The notes under the pieces: model-generated | Database searches by the model: none | Seen by the model: only the letters and a program-made list of their open reading frames with translations | What the model was told of the DNA's origin: nothing | Shown: piece after piece, positions 39,739 through 48,410 of the stretch | Layout: each line of letters starts with the position of its first letter | How positions within the stretch are numbered: position 1 is the first letter of the stretch | Position numbers and translations under genes: made by a program | Assembly (NCBI RefSeq): GCF_020181655.1 | Contig: NZ_CP084032.1 | Location: 1,054,001-1,118,000, forward strand | From: Pectobacterium colocasium | GTDB lineage: Bacteria; Pseudomonadota; Gammaproteobacteria; Enterobacterales; Enterobacteriaceae | Length of the DNA: 64,000 nucleotides | Direction of reading: 5' to 3'

Positions 39739-40656
39739 TCAGCTGTTAAAGCCGTATTTGCTGCTCAGCCCTAATTCGTTCACGATACGAATACCTGAAT
39801 CCAACGCTTCGCCCTGCAAACCCCGCAGTGGACGGCGCAGGCTGCCTGCCGGTAAACCTACCGCCTTCATCAATGATTTCACCGCTACCGGGTTGATTGC
39901 GGAATAGGTGTAATGCAACAGCGGCAGCAAATGTTGATAGGCCTGACGGAAGCGCTCTGCATCCTCACCATTTTTCCACGGACGAGAAATTTCAGCCAGT
40001 TCTGCTGGGGCAATATTGCCGGTCATGTTGGCCGTCCCATGCCCTCCCAACGACATTGTTGGCACCACCAGACCCAGATTGGGCGAGTCGCAGCACATCA
40101 CCGAAACATCAGGGTTCCCTGCCAGAACCTGTGCGACCTGACCTACGCGGGTGGTGGATTCTTTATGAATAACGTAGTTCGGGTGTTGGAAAATACGCAG
40201 CAGCGATGTCCAGTGCAGATCCGTTTTCACGCGTGGCGGATTGTTATAAATCCCTAACGGCAAATCGGTCGCGTCGGCAATTTCCAGAAAATAGCTTTCG
40301 ATATCGCTCTCGCTGGCACAGATATAGGCGGGGGCGGCGATAATGGCACCGTCTGCGCCGTTGTCATGTGCATAGCGAACATAGTCAATGGTGGTATCGG
40401 TATTGTTACCGGTACAGCCGTAGAACAGCTTCATTTTGCTGGTGCTGTATTGCGCGGTTCGGCGGATGATCGCCTTTCTCTCATCTGGGGACAGCATGGA
40501 CACTTCCCCCGTTGAGCCCATAATCAAAACGGCTGCGGTGCCGTTGTCTTCCTGGAATTTTAATAACGCCTCAAATGCGCCGAAATCCACGCTGCCATCG
40601 TCATTAAAAGGCGTAATAAGGGCAACGAATGACCCTTCAATTTTTTCTCTGCTCAT
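39739..40656 (-). CDS. Dihydrodipicolinate synthase/N-acetylneuraminate lyase family protein
   Basis: A class I aldolase/lyase of the DapA superfamily, 305 residues. The Schiff-base Lys165 lies in HKES, Tyr137 in GIYNNP, and the carboxylate-binding loop reads GSTGE (47-51) where DapA has GTTGE. It is the last gene of a catabolic-looking operon and not next to lysine genes, so a role in cleaving or making a 2-keto acid from the imported substrate is more likely than lysine synthesis. The substrate cannot be named. Confidence 0.85.
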   Translation of the reverse strand: MSREKIEGSFVALITPFNDDGSVDFGAFEALLKFQEDNGTAAVLIMGSTGEVSMLSPDERKAIIRRTAQYSTSKMKLFYGCTGNNTDTTIDYVRYAHDNGADGAIIAAPAYICASESDIESYFLEIADATDLPLGIYNNPPRVKTDLHWTSLLRIFQHPNYVIHKESTTRVGQVAQVLAGNPDVSVMCCDSPNLGLVVPTMSLGGHGTANMTGNIAPAELAEISRPWKNGEDAERFRQAYQHLLPLLHYTYSAINPVAVKSLMKAVGLPAGSLRRPLRGLQGEALDSGIRIVNELGLSSKYGFNS

Positions 40657-40699
40657 GTCTGTTTCCTGTCAATGTAAACGTGTTGCGAATAACTAAAAA

Positions 40700-41401
40700 T
40701 CAGGACTGAAGTGATGTCTCAGTCAGTGGCTTGGCGGTAAAACCCGCCTCGACAAAACGTAAGAGATGCGACAGCACGCGGTCGTCATCTCGGTTGTCAC
40801 ACAGCCCTTTGGAAAGCAACGCCAGACGGCCAGAGCGCGGATCGGCGTCGGTTAACACGTGCATGGCGGCACCACGGGCAAATTCATAACGCCAGATCAC
40901 CTCTGCGCGCGATAACTCCGGCAGCGCACGGGAAAAGGCATCGATAAAACGGTGAGCGACGTGATCGAACTGCGCCGAAAGCAGGGCAGTGACCTCCAGA
41001 CCCGGCGTCGCGCGCAGGTGCTGTAACAGGCGCACGACAATACGTCCGCCGTCGGGCGTGCGGGCTGTTTTAACCAGCGGGCGCAATAGCGCATCCAGCA
41101 GCGCGGCAACGGGCAGTTCATCACCCTGATTGGCCTTTTCCACCTCATCCAGCAGACGCGTTCTTTCGTCATTTAACGGGCCGAGAACGTTGTCCAGTAC
41201 GGCACGCAGTAATCCTTCTTTCGAGCCAAAGTAATAATTCACCGACGCGACATTCACGTTGGTGGCTTCCGTTATTTCGCGAATCGTCGTTAGCTCACTG
41301 CCTTTACAGGCGAAGATCGTGATGGCTTCACGCAGGATGCGCTGTTTAATGTCTGCCTCTTTTTCTTTGCTTTGCTCTTTGGTTTTCAATAACGCCACCA
41401 T
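40700..41401 (-). CDS. TetR-family transcriptional regulator
   Basis: A TetR-type repressor of 233 residues. The N-terminal helix-turn-helix is at 38-59 (TTIREITEATNVNVASVNYYFGS). The C-terminal ligand domain is unassigned. It sits inside the operon between the M20 gene (84 bp upstream) and the DapA-like gene (43 bp downstream), which points to autoregulation of the whole unit. An 18-bp palindrome at 48282-48299 in the divergent promoter region is the best operator candidate. Confidence 0.88.
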   Translation of the reverse strand: MVALLKTKEQSKEKEADIKQRILREAITIFACKGSELTTIREITEATNVNVASVNYYFGSKEGLLRAVLDNVLGPLNDERTRLLDEVEKANQGDELPVAALLDALLRPLVKTARTPDGGRIVVRLLQHLRATPGLEVTALLSAQFDHVAHRFIDAFSRALPELSRAEVIWRYEFARGAAMHVLTDADPRSGRLALLSKGLCDNRDDDRVLSHLLRFVEAGFTAKPLTETSLQS

Positions 41402-41485
41402 GATTCATCCTTTTTGCTCACGCTCACAGTCGGGGGCACCGACGTCATGCGTTGTGATAGTGAGGCTGTGTAAAATGCGCTGTCG

Positions 41486-42739
41486 CTAGGCCAGTTCTTG
41501 AAAACCCAACTCTTGATAAACCAATGTTGCCCAATAGCGGATGCCTAGTGGGATCAGCGCGTCATTAAAGTCGTAGTGCGGGGTATGCAGGTGATGCACG
41601 TTGGACGCCTTTTTGTCGTTGTTACCCAGCATCATGAATGCGCCCGGGCGCTGCTCCAGCATGTAGGCAAAATCTTCTGCACCCAGCAGCGGCGTCATCG
41701 CGGTGTCAACCTGTTCGCGTCCGACCACCTGCGCGGCGGCATTAACGGCTAACTGCGTGACATGCGTATCGTTAACCAGCGCGGGATATTGCCGTTCATA
41801 GTGCACGTCGGCCGTTGCACCAAAGCCTTGTGCGGTGCTGTGTGCCAGTTCTCGCAGGCGCGTTTCCAGTAGATCGCGAACGCTCGGTGAGTAGCTCCGT
41901 CCGGTTCCTTTAAGGATGACGCTATCGGGGATCACGTTTGGAGCATGGATATCGCCGCCCTGAATATGGCCGATGCTGAGCACCGCCGCATCCATCGCGG
42001 GGACGTTACGGCTAACGATGGTTTGCAGGCCAAGCATAAATTGTGCGGCGGGTAGCGTCGGGTCGATAGAAAGGTGGACGCCTGAACCGCCGTGTCCACC
42101 CGTGCCGTGAAACGTGACCTGCCAGGTATCGCTGGCTGCCAGCATTGGCCCGCTGCGAATCGCGAATTTTCCCACTTCGATACCGGGTTTGTTATGCAGA
42201 CCAAAGAGTCGGTTGCAGGGGAACGCGGTCAGCAGGCCGTCATTGAGCATGGCAAGTCCGCCACCTAATCCTTCTTCCGCTGGCTGGAAAATAAAATGTA
42301 CCGTTCCAGCAAAGTTGGGGTGCTGAGACAAATAGCGTGCGGCGCCCAGCAGCATGGTGGTGTGTCCATCATGTCCGCAGGCATGCATTTTCCCGGCATG
42401 CACCGATGCATAGGGCAGATCCGTTTTCTCATTGATATACAACGCGTCCATATCTGCCCGCAGGCCGATGCTGTCTCCACCGGGATAACGACCATGTAGT
42501 GTGGCGACCACGCCCGTTCCACCGATGCCCGTTGTGACGGCAAGCCCCCACTCCGTCAGCTTTTCTGCCACTAATTGCGCGGTGGCAAACTCTTCAAAGC
42601 CAATTTCTGGGTGTTGATGAATATGGTGACGAATCGCAATCAGCTCAGGTAAAAAATCCTGAATGACCAATTCCATCGCTGTTTGGTCAATAGCGGTTGG
42701 TGTCGGTGTATTCATCATGTGTTCTCTGTTCTTATCCAT
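41486..42739 (-). CDS. M20-family amidohydrolase (hippurate hydrolase/aminoacylase-like)
   Basis: A cytoplasmic di-metal hydrolase of 417 residues from the M20D group, which includes N-acyl-amino-acid hydrolases, hippurate hydrolase and carboxypeptidase relatives. Metal motifs are MHACGHDGHT (118-127), QPAEEGLGGG (152-161), the FGLHNKPG histidine block, and PLLGAEDFAYML near the end. ATG 42739 overlaps the ABC ATPase gene by 8 bp; ATG 42718 or 42715 is possible. Coupling to a peptide-type importer suggests that it deacylates or cleaves the imported compound. Confidence 0.9.
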   Translation of the reverse strand: MDKNREHMMNTPTPTAIDQTAMELVIQDFLPELIAIRHHIHQHPEIGFEEFATAQLVAEKLTEWGLAVTTGIGGTGVVATLHGRYPGGDSIGLRADMDALYINEKTDLPYASVHAGKMHACGHDGHTTMLLGAARYLSQHPNFAGTVHFIFQPAEEGLGGGLAMLNDGLLTAFPCNRLFGLHNKPGIEVGKFAIRSGPMLAASDTWQVTFHGTGGHGGSGVHLSIDPTLPAAQFMLGLQTIVSRNVPAMDAAVLSIGHIQGGDIHAPNVIPDSVILKGTGRSYSPSVRDLLETRLRELAHSTAQGFGATADVHYERQYPALVNDTHVTQLAVNAAAQVVGREQVDTAMTPLLGAEDFAYMLEQRPGAFMMLGNNDKKASNVHHLHTPHYDFNDALIPLGIRYWATLVYQELGFQELA

Positions 42740-44453
42740 GCGCCTGTCTACTCATCGGCTGTGGAGGCACAAGCGCATCACGCTGCCCGCCGCCTGGGAC
42801 GGCATCGATCAGCTTGCGGGTGTACGGGTGTTGTGGCTGATGCCAGATGCTGTGGTGATCGCCACTTTCCACACAGCGTCCGTTTTGCATGACCATGACC
42901 CGATCGGCGATATAACGCACCACGGCGAGATCGTGGGAAATAAACAGTAGCGACAGGCCCATTTCGTTTTTTAACTCAACCAACAGATTGAGGATCTGTG
43001 CCTGAATAGACACATCGAGTGCGGACACCGGTTCGTCGCAAATCACCAGTGAAGGGCGTACCACCAGTGCACGGGCAATGCCGATACGCTGGCGCTGTCC
43101 GCCGGAAAATTCATGGGGATAGCGGCTTAGGCTGCTTTGCGGCAGACCGACACGATCGATGATATTTTTGATTGCCTGCTGTCGCTGAGAACGATCGCCA
43201 AGGCCATGTACGATCAGCGGCGTTTCAAGAATATGCTGAATGCTGTGGCGTGGATTCAGCGAAGCGTACGGATCCTGAAAGATCATCTGCACCCGCTGAC
43301 GTAACGCTTTCAGCCGTGATTCTTTTAGCGTGGTGATGTCTTGCCCATCGAACACGATCTGCCCGTGCGAAGGCGGTAGCAGGCGCAGAATGGTTTTGGA
43401 CAGTGTGGATTTACCACAGCCGGATTCGCCCACCAGACCGAGGGTTTCTCCGGGTAAAATAGTCAGTGACACATCGTCAACGGCCAGCACTTTGCCCTGT
43501 GCTGTTGAATAGCGGGTATGAATATTTTTCAGCGAGAGCAGCGGCGGCTGGTTTGTATCGGTGGCACGGTGAATCAAGCTGGGCGGCGTCAGCAGCGTAA
43601 AACCTTCGTCCGTTGGCGCATGATGGATTTCCGCCAGCCGATGGGTACGGTAGTGCCTGTCCTGATCCATATGTAGCGATGTCGCTAACAGCCCGCGCGT
43701 ATAGCTGTGTTTGGGGGAGAAGTGGTGTGTGGATGACTGAAACAGGTCAGCCGCTTGTGCTTCTTCTACCTTTTGTCCGGCATACATCACCGCCACGCGG
43801 TCGGCCCATTGCGCCACCAGCCCAAGGTCGTGGGTAATCAGCAGCAGGCTCATCGAGAATTCACGCCGCAGGTTATCCAGCAGCGCCAGAATCTGTGCCT
43901 GAATGGTAACGTCCAGCGCCGTGGTCGGCTCATCGGCAATCAGCAGACGCGGCCGGCACGCCACCGCCATGGCGATCATGACGCGCTGACGCTGTCCGCC
44001 AGAAAGGTTATGTGGATAGTCATCCACCCGGCGGGCGGGTTCTGGGATCTTGACCAGATCCAGCAATTCGATGGCGCGCGTCCGTGCCTGTGCAGGCGTC
44101 AGCGCTTCATGCAATCGCAGCGTTTCGCTAATTTGCTGCCCGATGGAAAGTACTGGATTGAGCGAGGTCATCGGTTCCTGAAAAATCATCGACAGCGCAT
44201 TGCCACGCAGCTGGCGCATCTGCCGGTCTGGCAGGGTCAGCAGATCCTGTCCATCAAACAGGATGCGGCCGCTGATTGTTCCCGGTTCGGCGACCAGCCG
44301 CATCAGGGACAGCGCCGTCGCGGATTTACCGCAGCCGGATTCGCCGACCAGCGCCAGCGTTTCTCCGGCATTAATCGTCAGGTTTAGCCCTCGAACGGCT
44401 TGATGACCAGGAAAATTGACGTGTAAATCTTGAATATCGACCAGCGGCTTCAT
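42732..44453 (-). CDS. Dual-ATPase subunit of a peptide/nickel-type ABC importer
   Basis: Two ABC ATPases fused in one 573-residue chain, equivalent to DppD plus DppF (as in GsiA and YejF). First half: Walker A GESGCGKS at 37-44, signature LSGGQRQRV at 150-158, Walker B LLIADE near 170. Second half: Walker [10 protein letters not shown] at 342-350, signature [15 protein letters not shown]. Each half ends in the oligopeptide-transporter C-terminal region. It overlaps the upstream permease gene by 4 bp. Confidence 0.93.
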   Translation of the reverse strand: MKPLVDIQDLHVNFPGHQAVRGLNLTINAGETLALVGESGCGKSATALSLMRLVAEPGTISGRILFDGQDLLTLPDRQMRQLRGNALSMIFQEPMTSLNPVLSIGQQISETLRLHEALTPAQARTRAIELLDLVKIPEPARRVDDYPHNLSGGQRQRVMIAMAVACRPRLLIADEPTTALDVTIQAQILALLDNLRREFSMSLLLITHDLGLVAQWADRVAVMYAGQKVEEAQAADLFQSSTHHFSPKHSYTRGLLATSLHMDQDRHYRTHRLAEIHHAPTDEGFTLLTPPSLIHRATDTNQPPLLSLKNIHTRYSTAQGKVLAVDDVSLTILPGETLGLVGESGCGKSTLSKTILRLLPPSHGQIVFDGQDITTLKESRLKALRQRVQMIFQDPYASLNPRHSIQHILETPLIVHGLGDRSQRQQAIKNIIDRVGLPQSSLSRYPHEFSGGQRQRIGIARALVVRPSLVICDEPVSALDVSIQAQILNLLVELKNEMGLSLLFISHDLAVVRYIADRVMVMQNGRCVESGDHHSIWHQPQHPYTRKLIDAVPGGGQRDALVPPQPMSRQAHG

Positions 44454-45385
44454 GCGCTTCTCCCCCGTAACCGTGGATTCAGTGCATCGTTCAATGCGTC
44501 GCCCACCAGATTCAATGACAGCACGGTTAAGACCAGTGCGGTGCCGGGCAAGGCGGTAAGAAACCAGGCGGTACGCAGCGATTCCCGGCCAGCGCCGATC
44601 ATGCTGCCCCAGCTCACGCGGTTCGGATCGCCAAAGCCCAAGAAGGAGAGGGCGGATTCAATCAAAATGGCCGAGGCGACCATGACCGACGTGGTGACGA
44701 TGATCGACGGCAGCGCGTTCGGCAGCATTTCCTGAAAGATGATACGCAGACTGGAAAATCCCTGACTGCGTGCGGCTAACACAAAATCGCTTTCGCGCAG
44801 GGAGCGAAATTCGGCCCGTACCAGACGGGCAATCGTTGGCCACGAGGCAATCCCGATAGCCAGTGAAATCAGCGTAACCGAAGGCGAACCGATGGCGACC
44901 AGCACCACGACCAGCAAAAAAGTCGGGAAGGTCTGGAACAGTTCGGTGATATGAACCAGCAGGTCATCAACCCGACCGCCAAAATAGCCCGCCAGTGCAC
45001 CGACGACGGTGCCAATTAACAGGCTGACGATGACTGCCGAGAAACCGATCTGCAAGGAAACCTGTGAACCGTGGACGATGCCGGCGGCGACATCCCGGCC
45101 CATCGAATCGGTTCCTAAGGGGAAATCAGGGTTTTCGCCCGGCCACAAGAAAGGCTGAGCGACCATATCCAGCGGATCGCCGGGATAGAGCAACGGTGCG
45201 AAGGCGGCCATCAGAAATACCGTAATCAGCAACAGCAGGCCAGCCATCCCCGCGGGGTTGCGGATAAATGCACGCACCTCCGGCGACAGGCGGAAAGGCG
45301 TTTTTAACGGGCGAGTTGCCGCTGAGCTAACGCCATCCGCTGCGGCTTTCTTCGGGGTGAGATTTTCAGGAGAAAGGTGGTTCAT
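44450..45385 (-). CDS. ABC importer permease, DppC-like
   Basis: An inner-membrane permease of 311 residues with an N-terminal cytoplasmic extension, the OppC-type N-terminal helix (FRLSPEVRAFIRNPAGMAGL region) and about six membrane helices. The coupling loop that docks to the ATPase reads SDFVLAARSQGFSSLRIIFQ. It follows the DppB-like gene after one base and overlaps the ATPase gene by 4 bp, so the subunits are translated together. Confidence 0.93.
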   Translation of the reverse strand: MNHLSPENLTPKKAAADGVSSAATRPLKTPFRLSPEVRAFIRNPAGMAGLLLLITVFLMAAFAPLLYPGDPLDMVAQPFLWPGENPDFPLGTDSMGRDVAAGIVHGSQVSLQIGFSAVIVSLLIGTVVGALAGYFGGRVDDLLVHITELFQTFPTFLLVVVLVAIGSPSVTLISLAIGIASWPTIARLVRAEFRSLRESDFVLAARSQGFSSLRIIFQEMLPNALPSIIVTTSVMVASAILIESALSFLGFGDPNRVSWGSMIGAGRESLRTAWFLTALPGTALVLTVLSLNLVGDALNDALNPRLRGRSA

Positions 45386-45386
45386 A

Positions 45387-46373
45387 TCAGCGTGCCTTAA
45401 TTCGGGGATCGAGCCAGGATTGCAGTAAGTCCACCAGCACGTTAGCCAAAATGACTAAGAAGGCGGAAAGCAGCAGGACGCCTAACAAGACGTTGAAGTC
45501 ACGTGCCATCACCGCTTCCAGCGCCAGACGGCCCAGTCCCGGCCAGCTAAAGACCGTCTCGACCACGGCTGCTCCACCCAGCAGATTGCCGAAGTGCATC
45601 CCCGCCACGGTAGTGATAGGCAGCAGCGCGCAGCGCAGAATGTGTCTGACGGTGACCCACAGCGGCGACAGCCCTTTGGCATGTGCGGTGCGCACGAAAT
45701 CCTGCTGAGCGATTTCCAACATGGCCGCGCGGGTCAGACGGGCATAAATGGCAATAAAAAAGCTGCTCAGCGCCACGACCGGAAGGATGGCATGCTGCAA
45801 CATATCCTTGAAATATGCCCAACCGGTCAGGCTCGCGCCGATGGTGATATTGCCGCCACTTGGCAGCCAATCAAGATGTACGGAAAACAGAATCAGCGTC
45901 ATCAGGCCGATCCAGAATCCCGGCGTGGAGTAGAGCAGCAGCGCGATGAGGGAGAGCAAACGGTCGGGCCATTTACCTGCCCACACCGCCATGATCGTTC
46001 CCAGCGTTATACCGATGATGATGGCAAAAACCTGCGACAGCAGCATCAGGAATAGGGTGCCCGGCAACCGTGACAGGATCAGATCCATTACTGGCGCATT
46101 GTAGCGAGGCGAAAAGCCGAGGCTGAACTGCGCCAAATTGCCCAAATAAACAGAGAGCTGTTGCAGTATGGGTTGATCGAGACCGAATTGAGCGCGCAGG
46201 TGTGCCATCGTCGCTTCGGTTGCATTGCCTGACTCGCCGGCCAGCACATCAACGGCGTCTCCCGGCACCAACTGCAGCAGGAAAAACACCAGAATGACAA
46301 TGCCAATGGCCGTTGGCAGCGCATGAAGCAGGGTTCGCCACAGTACGCGCCCGATTCGTTCTACTTTATTCAT
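45387..46373 (-). CDS. ABC importer permease, DppB-like
   Basis: An inner-membrane permease of 328 residues with six membrane helices and the DppB-type coupling loop QQDFVRTAHAKGLSPLWVTVR. ATG 46373 is preferred over GTG 46376, because the aaggt site is 5 nt from the ATG but only 2 nt from the GTG. It lies 52 bp downstream of the binding-protein gene. Confidence 0.92.
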   Translation of the reverse strand: MNKVERIGRVLWRTLLHALPTAIGIVILVFFLLQLVPGDAVDVLAGESGNATEATMAHLRAQFGLDQPILQQLSVYLGNLAQFSLGFSPRYNAPVMDLILSRLPGTLFLMLLSQVFAIIIGITLGTIMAVWAGKWPDRLLSLIALLLYSTPGFWIGLMTLILFSVHLDWLPSGGNITIGASLTGWAYFKDMLQHAILPVVALSSFFIAIYARLTRAAMLEIAQQDFVRTAHAKGLSPLWVTVRHILRCALLPITTVAGMHFGNLLGGAAVVETVFSWPGLGRLALEAVMARDFNVLLGVLLLSAFLVILANVLVDLLQSWLDPRIKAR

Positions 46374-46425
46374 CACATACCTTCATGGGATTCCCCTGCC
46401 AGCGCAGGGGTATGCTGTATTACGA

Positions 46426-48012
46426 TTACTGATCCAGCCACACGTCGGCCAGACTGCTGTTGACGCCCTGAATATCCGTGACGACGTTGTGCACGCGCTT
46501 GTTGTAAATCGTCTGGCGCTTAATCTGGAGCAGGTTCAAATCGGGAATATCCGTAGCGATGATGCGTTGGAACTGCTTGTACAAATCCACGCGTTTTTCA
46601 GGATTGGTTTCCACCGAGGCTTGCTCAAGCAGGCGGTCGACTTCCGGGTTGCTGTAATGTGAGCCGTTGCCGAAAGGCACGCCCGGTTGATAGGTTTTTG
46701 ACCAGTACAGACGCTGTACACCTACGGCGGGATCGAACAGATTCGAGATGGAACCGTTGTTGAAATCAAAGTCGCGGTCGGTATAAACGCGCTTAACGAA
46801 GGTGGCGAAATCCTGTGAGCGAATGGTGACGTCGATGCCGACTTTGGCGAGTGACGATTTGAGGTATTCCGCTACGCGTTTGAAGCTATCACCATAGGGC
46901 ATGAAGTCATGTACCAGCTTGAAGCGGATACCGTCTGCCTGACGCGGGAAGCCCGCTTCATCCAGCAGTTTGTTCGCTTTGGCAATATCGAAGCCATAAG
47001 GGGAGGGGGTCGCATCATGGAACTGCGCCAGCTCTGGCGTAATGGGTGTCGGTGAATTTACCGCGTATCCATACCACACCACGTTTTTCAACACATCAAT
47101 ATTGATGCTGTGCGCAATGGCCTGGCGAACCTTCAAATTCTTCAGGTAAGGGTTATCCAGATTGAACTCGATACGCGTTTGCGTTGGGCTATAACCGTAG
47201 CCGTTGGTTTCAATGCCTAGCTTGGGGTTTTTCTTGATGCGTTCAATTTCACTCAGCGGAACGGGAGAGTCGCTTCCCAGATCCAGCGCGCCGGTTTCAA
47301 GCGCAATGGTGCGAGTGGCTGCATCGGGAATGATTTTCACCACCAGTTTATCAACGTAAGGCTTGGGGCTATCCCAGTAGTTCGGGTTACGTTCATACAG
47401 GATATGGCTGCCACGAACCCATTCTTTGAAGACGAACGGACCGGTACCAATCGGTGCGGTATTGTGAGGATTCGACAGAATGTTTGTGCCTTCATATAAG
47501 TGTTTTGGCACGATAGGCGCTTCGTTGGCGGAGAACGCGCTCAGCAGATAAGGCGCGGGTTTTGACAGTTCAAGAATCGCGGTATACGGATCGGGGGTTT
47601 TCACTTCGGTGACGTTGGCAAACGTGCCCTGACCGCGTGAATTGTATTTTTTGACGGTCATAATGGAAAACGCGACGTCCGCAGAAGTGAAGTCTTGCCC
47701 ATCATGCCATTTCACGCCTTTACGCAAATGGAACGTATATTGTTTGCCGTCCGGGCTAACTGACCAACTAGTTGCCAACTGCGGGGTCGGTTTCATATCG
47801 AAATCGTAATTCAACAAGCCTTCAATGACCTTGGCGTTGACCTTCATCACCGCGCCGCTGGTGCTAACCAGGCTGGTTAACACGGGCGGTTCAGGCTCGG
47901 CCAAAAAATTCAGCGTGCCGCCGCGCTTGGGCGTCAGGGTTTCCGCCTGTGCGGCAAGGCCGAATAACGAAGACGTCAGAATCAACGCTGATAAGAATAG
48001 ATTTTTTTTCAT
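46426..48012 (-). CDS. Periplasmic substrate-binding protein of peptide/nickel-type ABC importer
   Basis: An SBP_bac_5-family binding protein of 528 residues. The start was set at ATG 48012, giving a typical signal peptide (MKKNLFLSALILTSSLFGLA, cleavage at AQA before ETLTP); the open frame extends 29 codons upstream from a TTG without support. Family blocks include YTFHLRKGVKWHDGQDFTSA and IGTGPFVFKEW. It is first in a seven-gene leftward operon. The ligand may be a di- or oligopeptide, an N-acylated amino acid or an opine-like compound; the M20 partner favours an amide-bearing substrate. Confidence 0.92.
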   Translation of the reverse strand: MKKNLFLSALILTSSLFGLAAQAETLTPKRGGTLNFLAEPEPPVLTSLVSTSGAVMKVNAKVIEGLLNYDFDMKPTPQLATSWSVSPDGKQYTFHLRKGVKWHDGQDFTSADVAFSIMTVKKYNSRGQGTFANVTEVKTPDPYTAILELSKPAPYLLSAFSANEAPIVPKHLYEGTNILSNPHNTAPIGTGPFVFKEWVRGSHILYERNPNYWDSPKPYVDKLVVKIIPDAATRTIALETGALDLGSDSPVPLSEIERIKKNPKLGIETNGYGYSPTQTRIEFNLDNPYLKNLKVRQAIAHSINIDVLKNVVWYGYAVNSPTPITPELAQFHDATPSPYGFDIAKANKLLDEAGFPRQADGIRFKLVHDFMPYGDSFKRVAEYLKSSLAKVGIDVTIRSQDFATFVKRVYTDRDFDFNNGSISNLFDPAVGVQRLYWSKTYQPGVPFGNGSHYSNPEVDRLLEQASVETNPEKRVDLYKQFQRIIATDIPDLNLLQIKRQTIYNKRVHNVVTDIQGVNSSLADVWLDQ

Positions 48013-48143
48013 ATTTCCCATCCGTATGCAGAGGGCAACGGTGTGCTCCCCACTTTTATTTTTAATGGCGTGTTGTGAATGATGTGTTTGGGGTGACAAC
48101 GCACCTTTCTCTGAGAGAGATAAAGGGGGTCAACATCGGGACA

Positions 48144-48164
48144 GTAATGAAATAACGTCATTAC
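48144..48164. promoter_or_regulatory. Inverted repeat in the divergent promoter region
   Basis: The 7-bp arms gtaatga/tcattac with a 7-nt spacer lie about 130 bp before the binding-protein start. It could be a secondary regulator site or a leader hairpin. Confidence 0.35.
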
Positions 48165-48281
48165 CGTTGCTGTGTGGCGTAATGGGTTTCATGCTGCGTT
48201 CCTGGTTTTAATAACGAAAAAATAATAAAACGGCCTGAACCACCTCTTTATTTTCTGGTTAAACCCTAGCCTAACGCGTGT

Positions 48282-48299
48282 TTTAAACGAACGTTTAAA
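48282..48299. promoter_or_regulatory. 18-bp palindrome, candidate TetR-family operator
   Basis: tttaaacgaacgtttaaa is a perfect palindrome apart from its two-base centre, with the size and symmetry of TetR-family operators. It lies in the 398-bp gap between the ABC operon and the divergent molybdoenzyme gene, so one regulator could control both. The rest of this gap shows no gene. Confidence 0.6.
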
Positions 48300-48410
48300 T
48301 ATGGATAACTAATGCCGAATTACGCATAAGCTATTCACTCTTCTTGCTGTTGGGGGCGTCGGTAATTCAGGGTATTATCCACCCTGCTAATTACTTATCC
48401 TGAGGTTGTC

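Noticed and set aside
39739..40656. Assignment as the biosynthetic dapA gene
   Set aside because: The GSTGE loop and catabolic operon context differ from lysine-pathway DapA, so only the superfamily is called.
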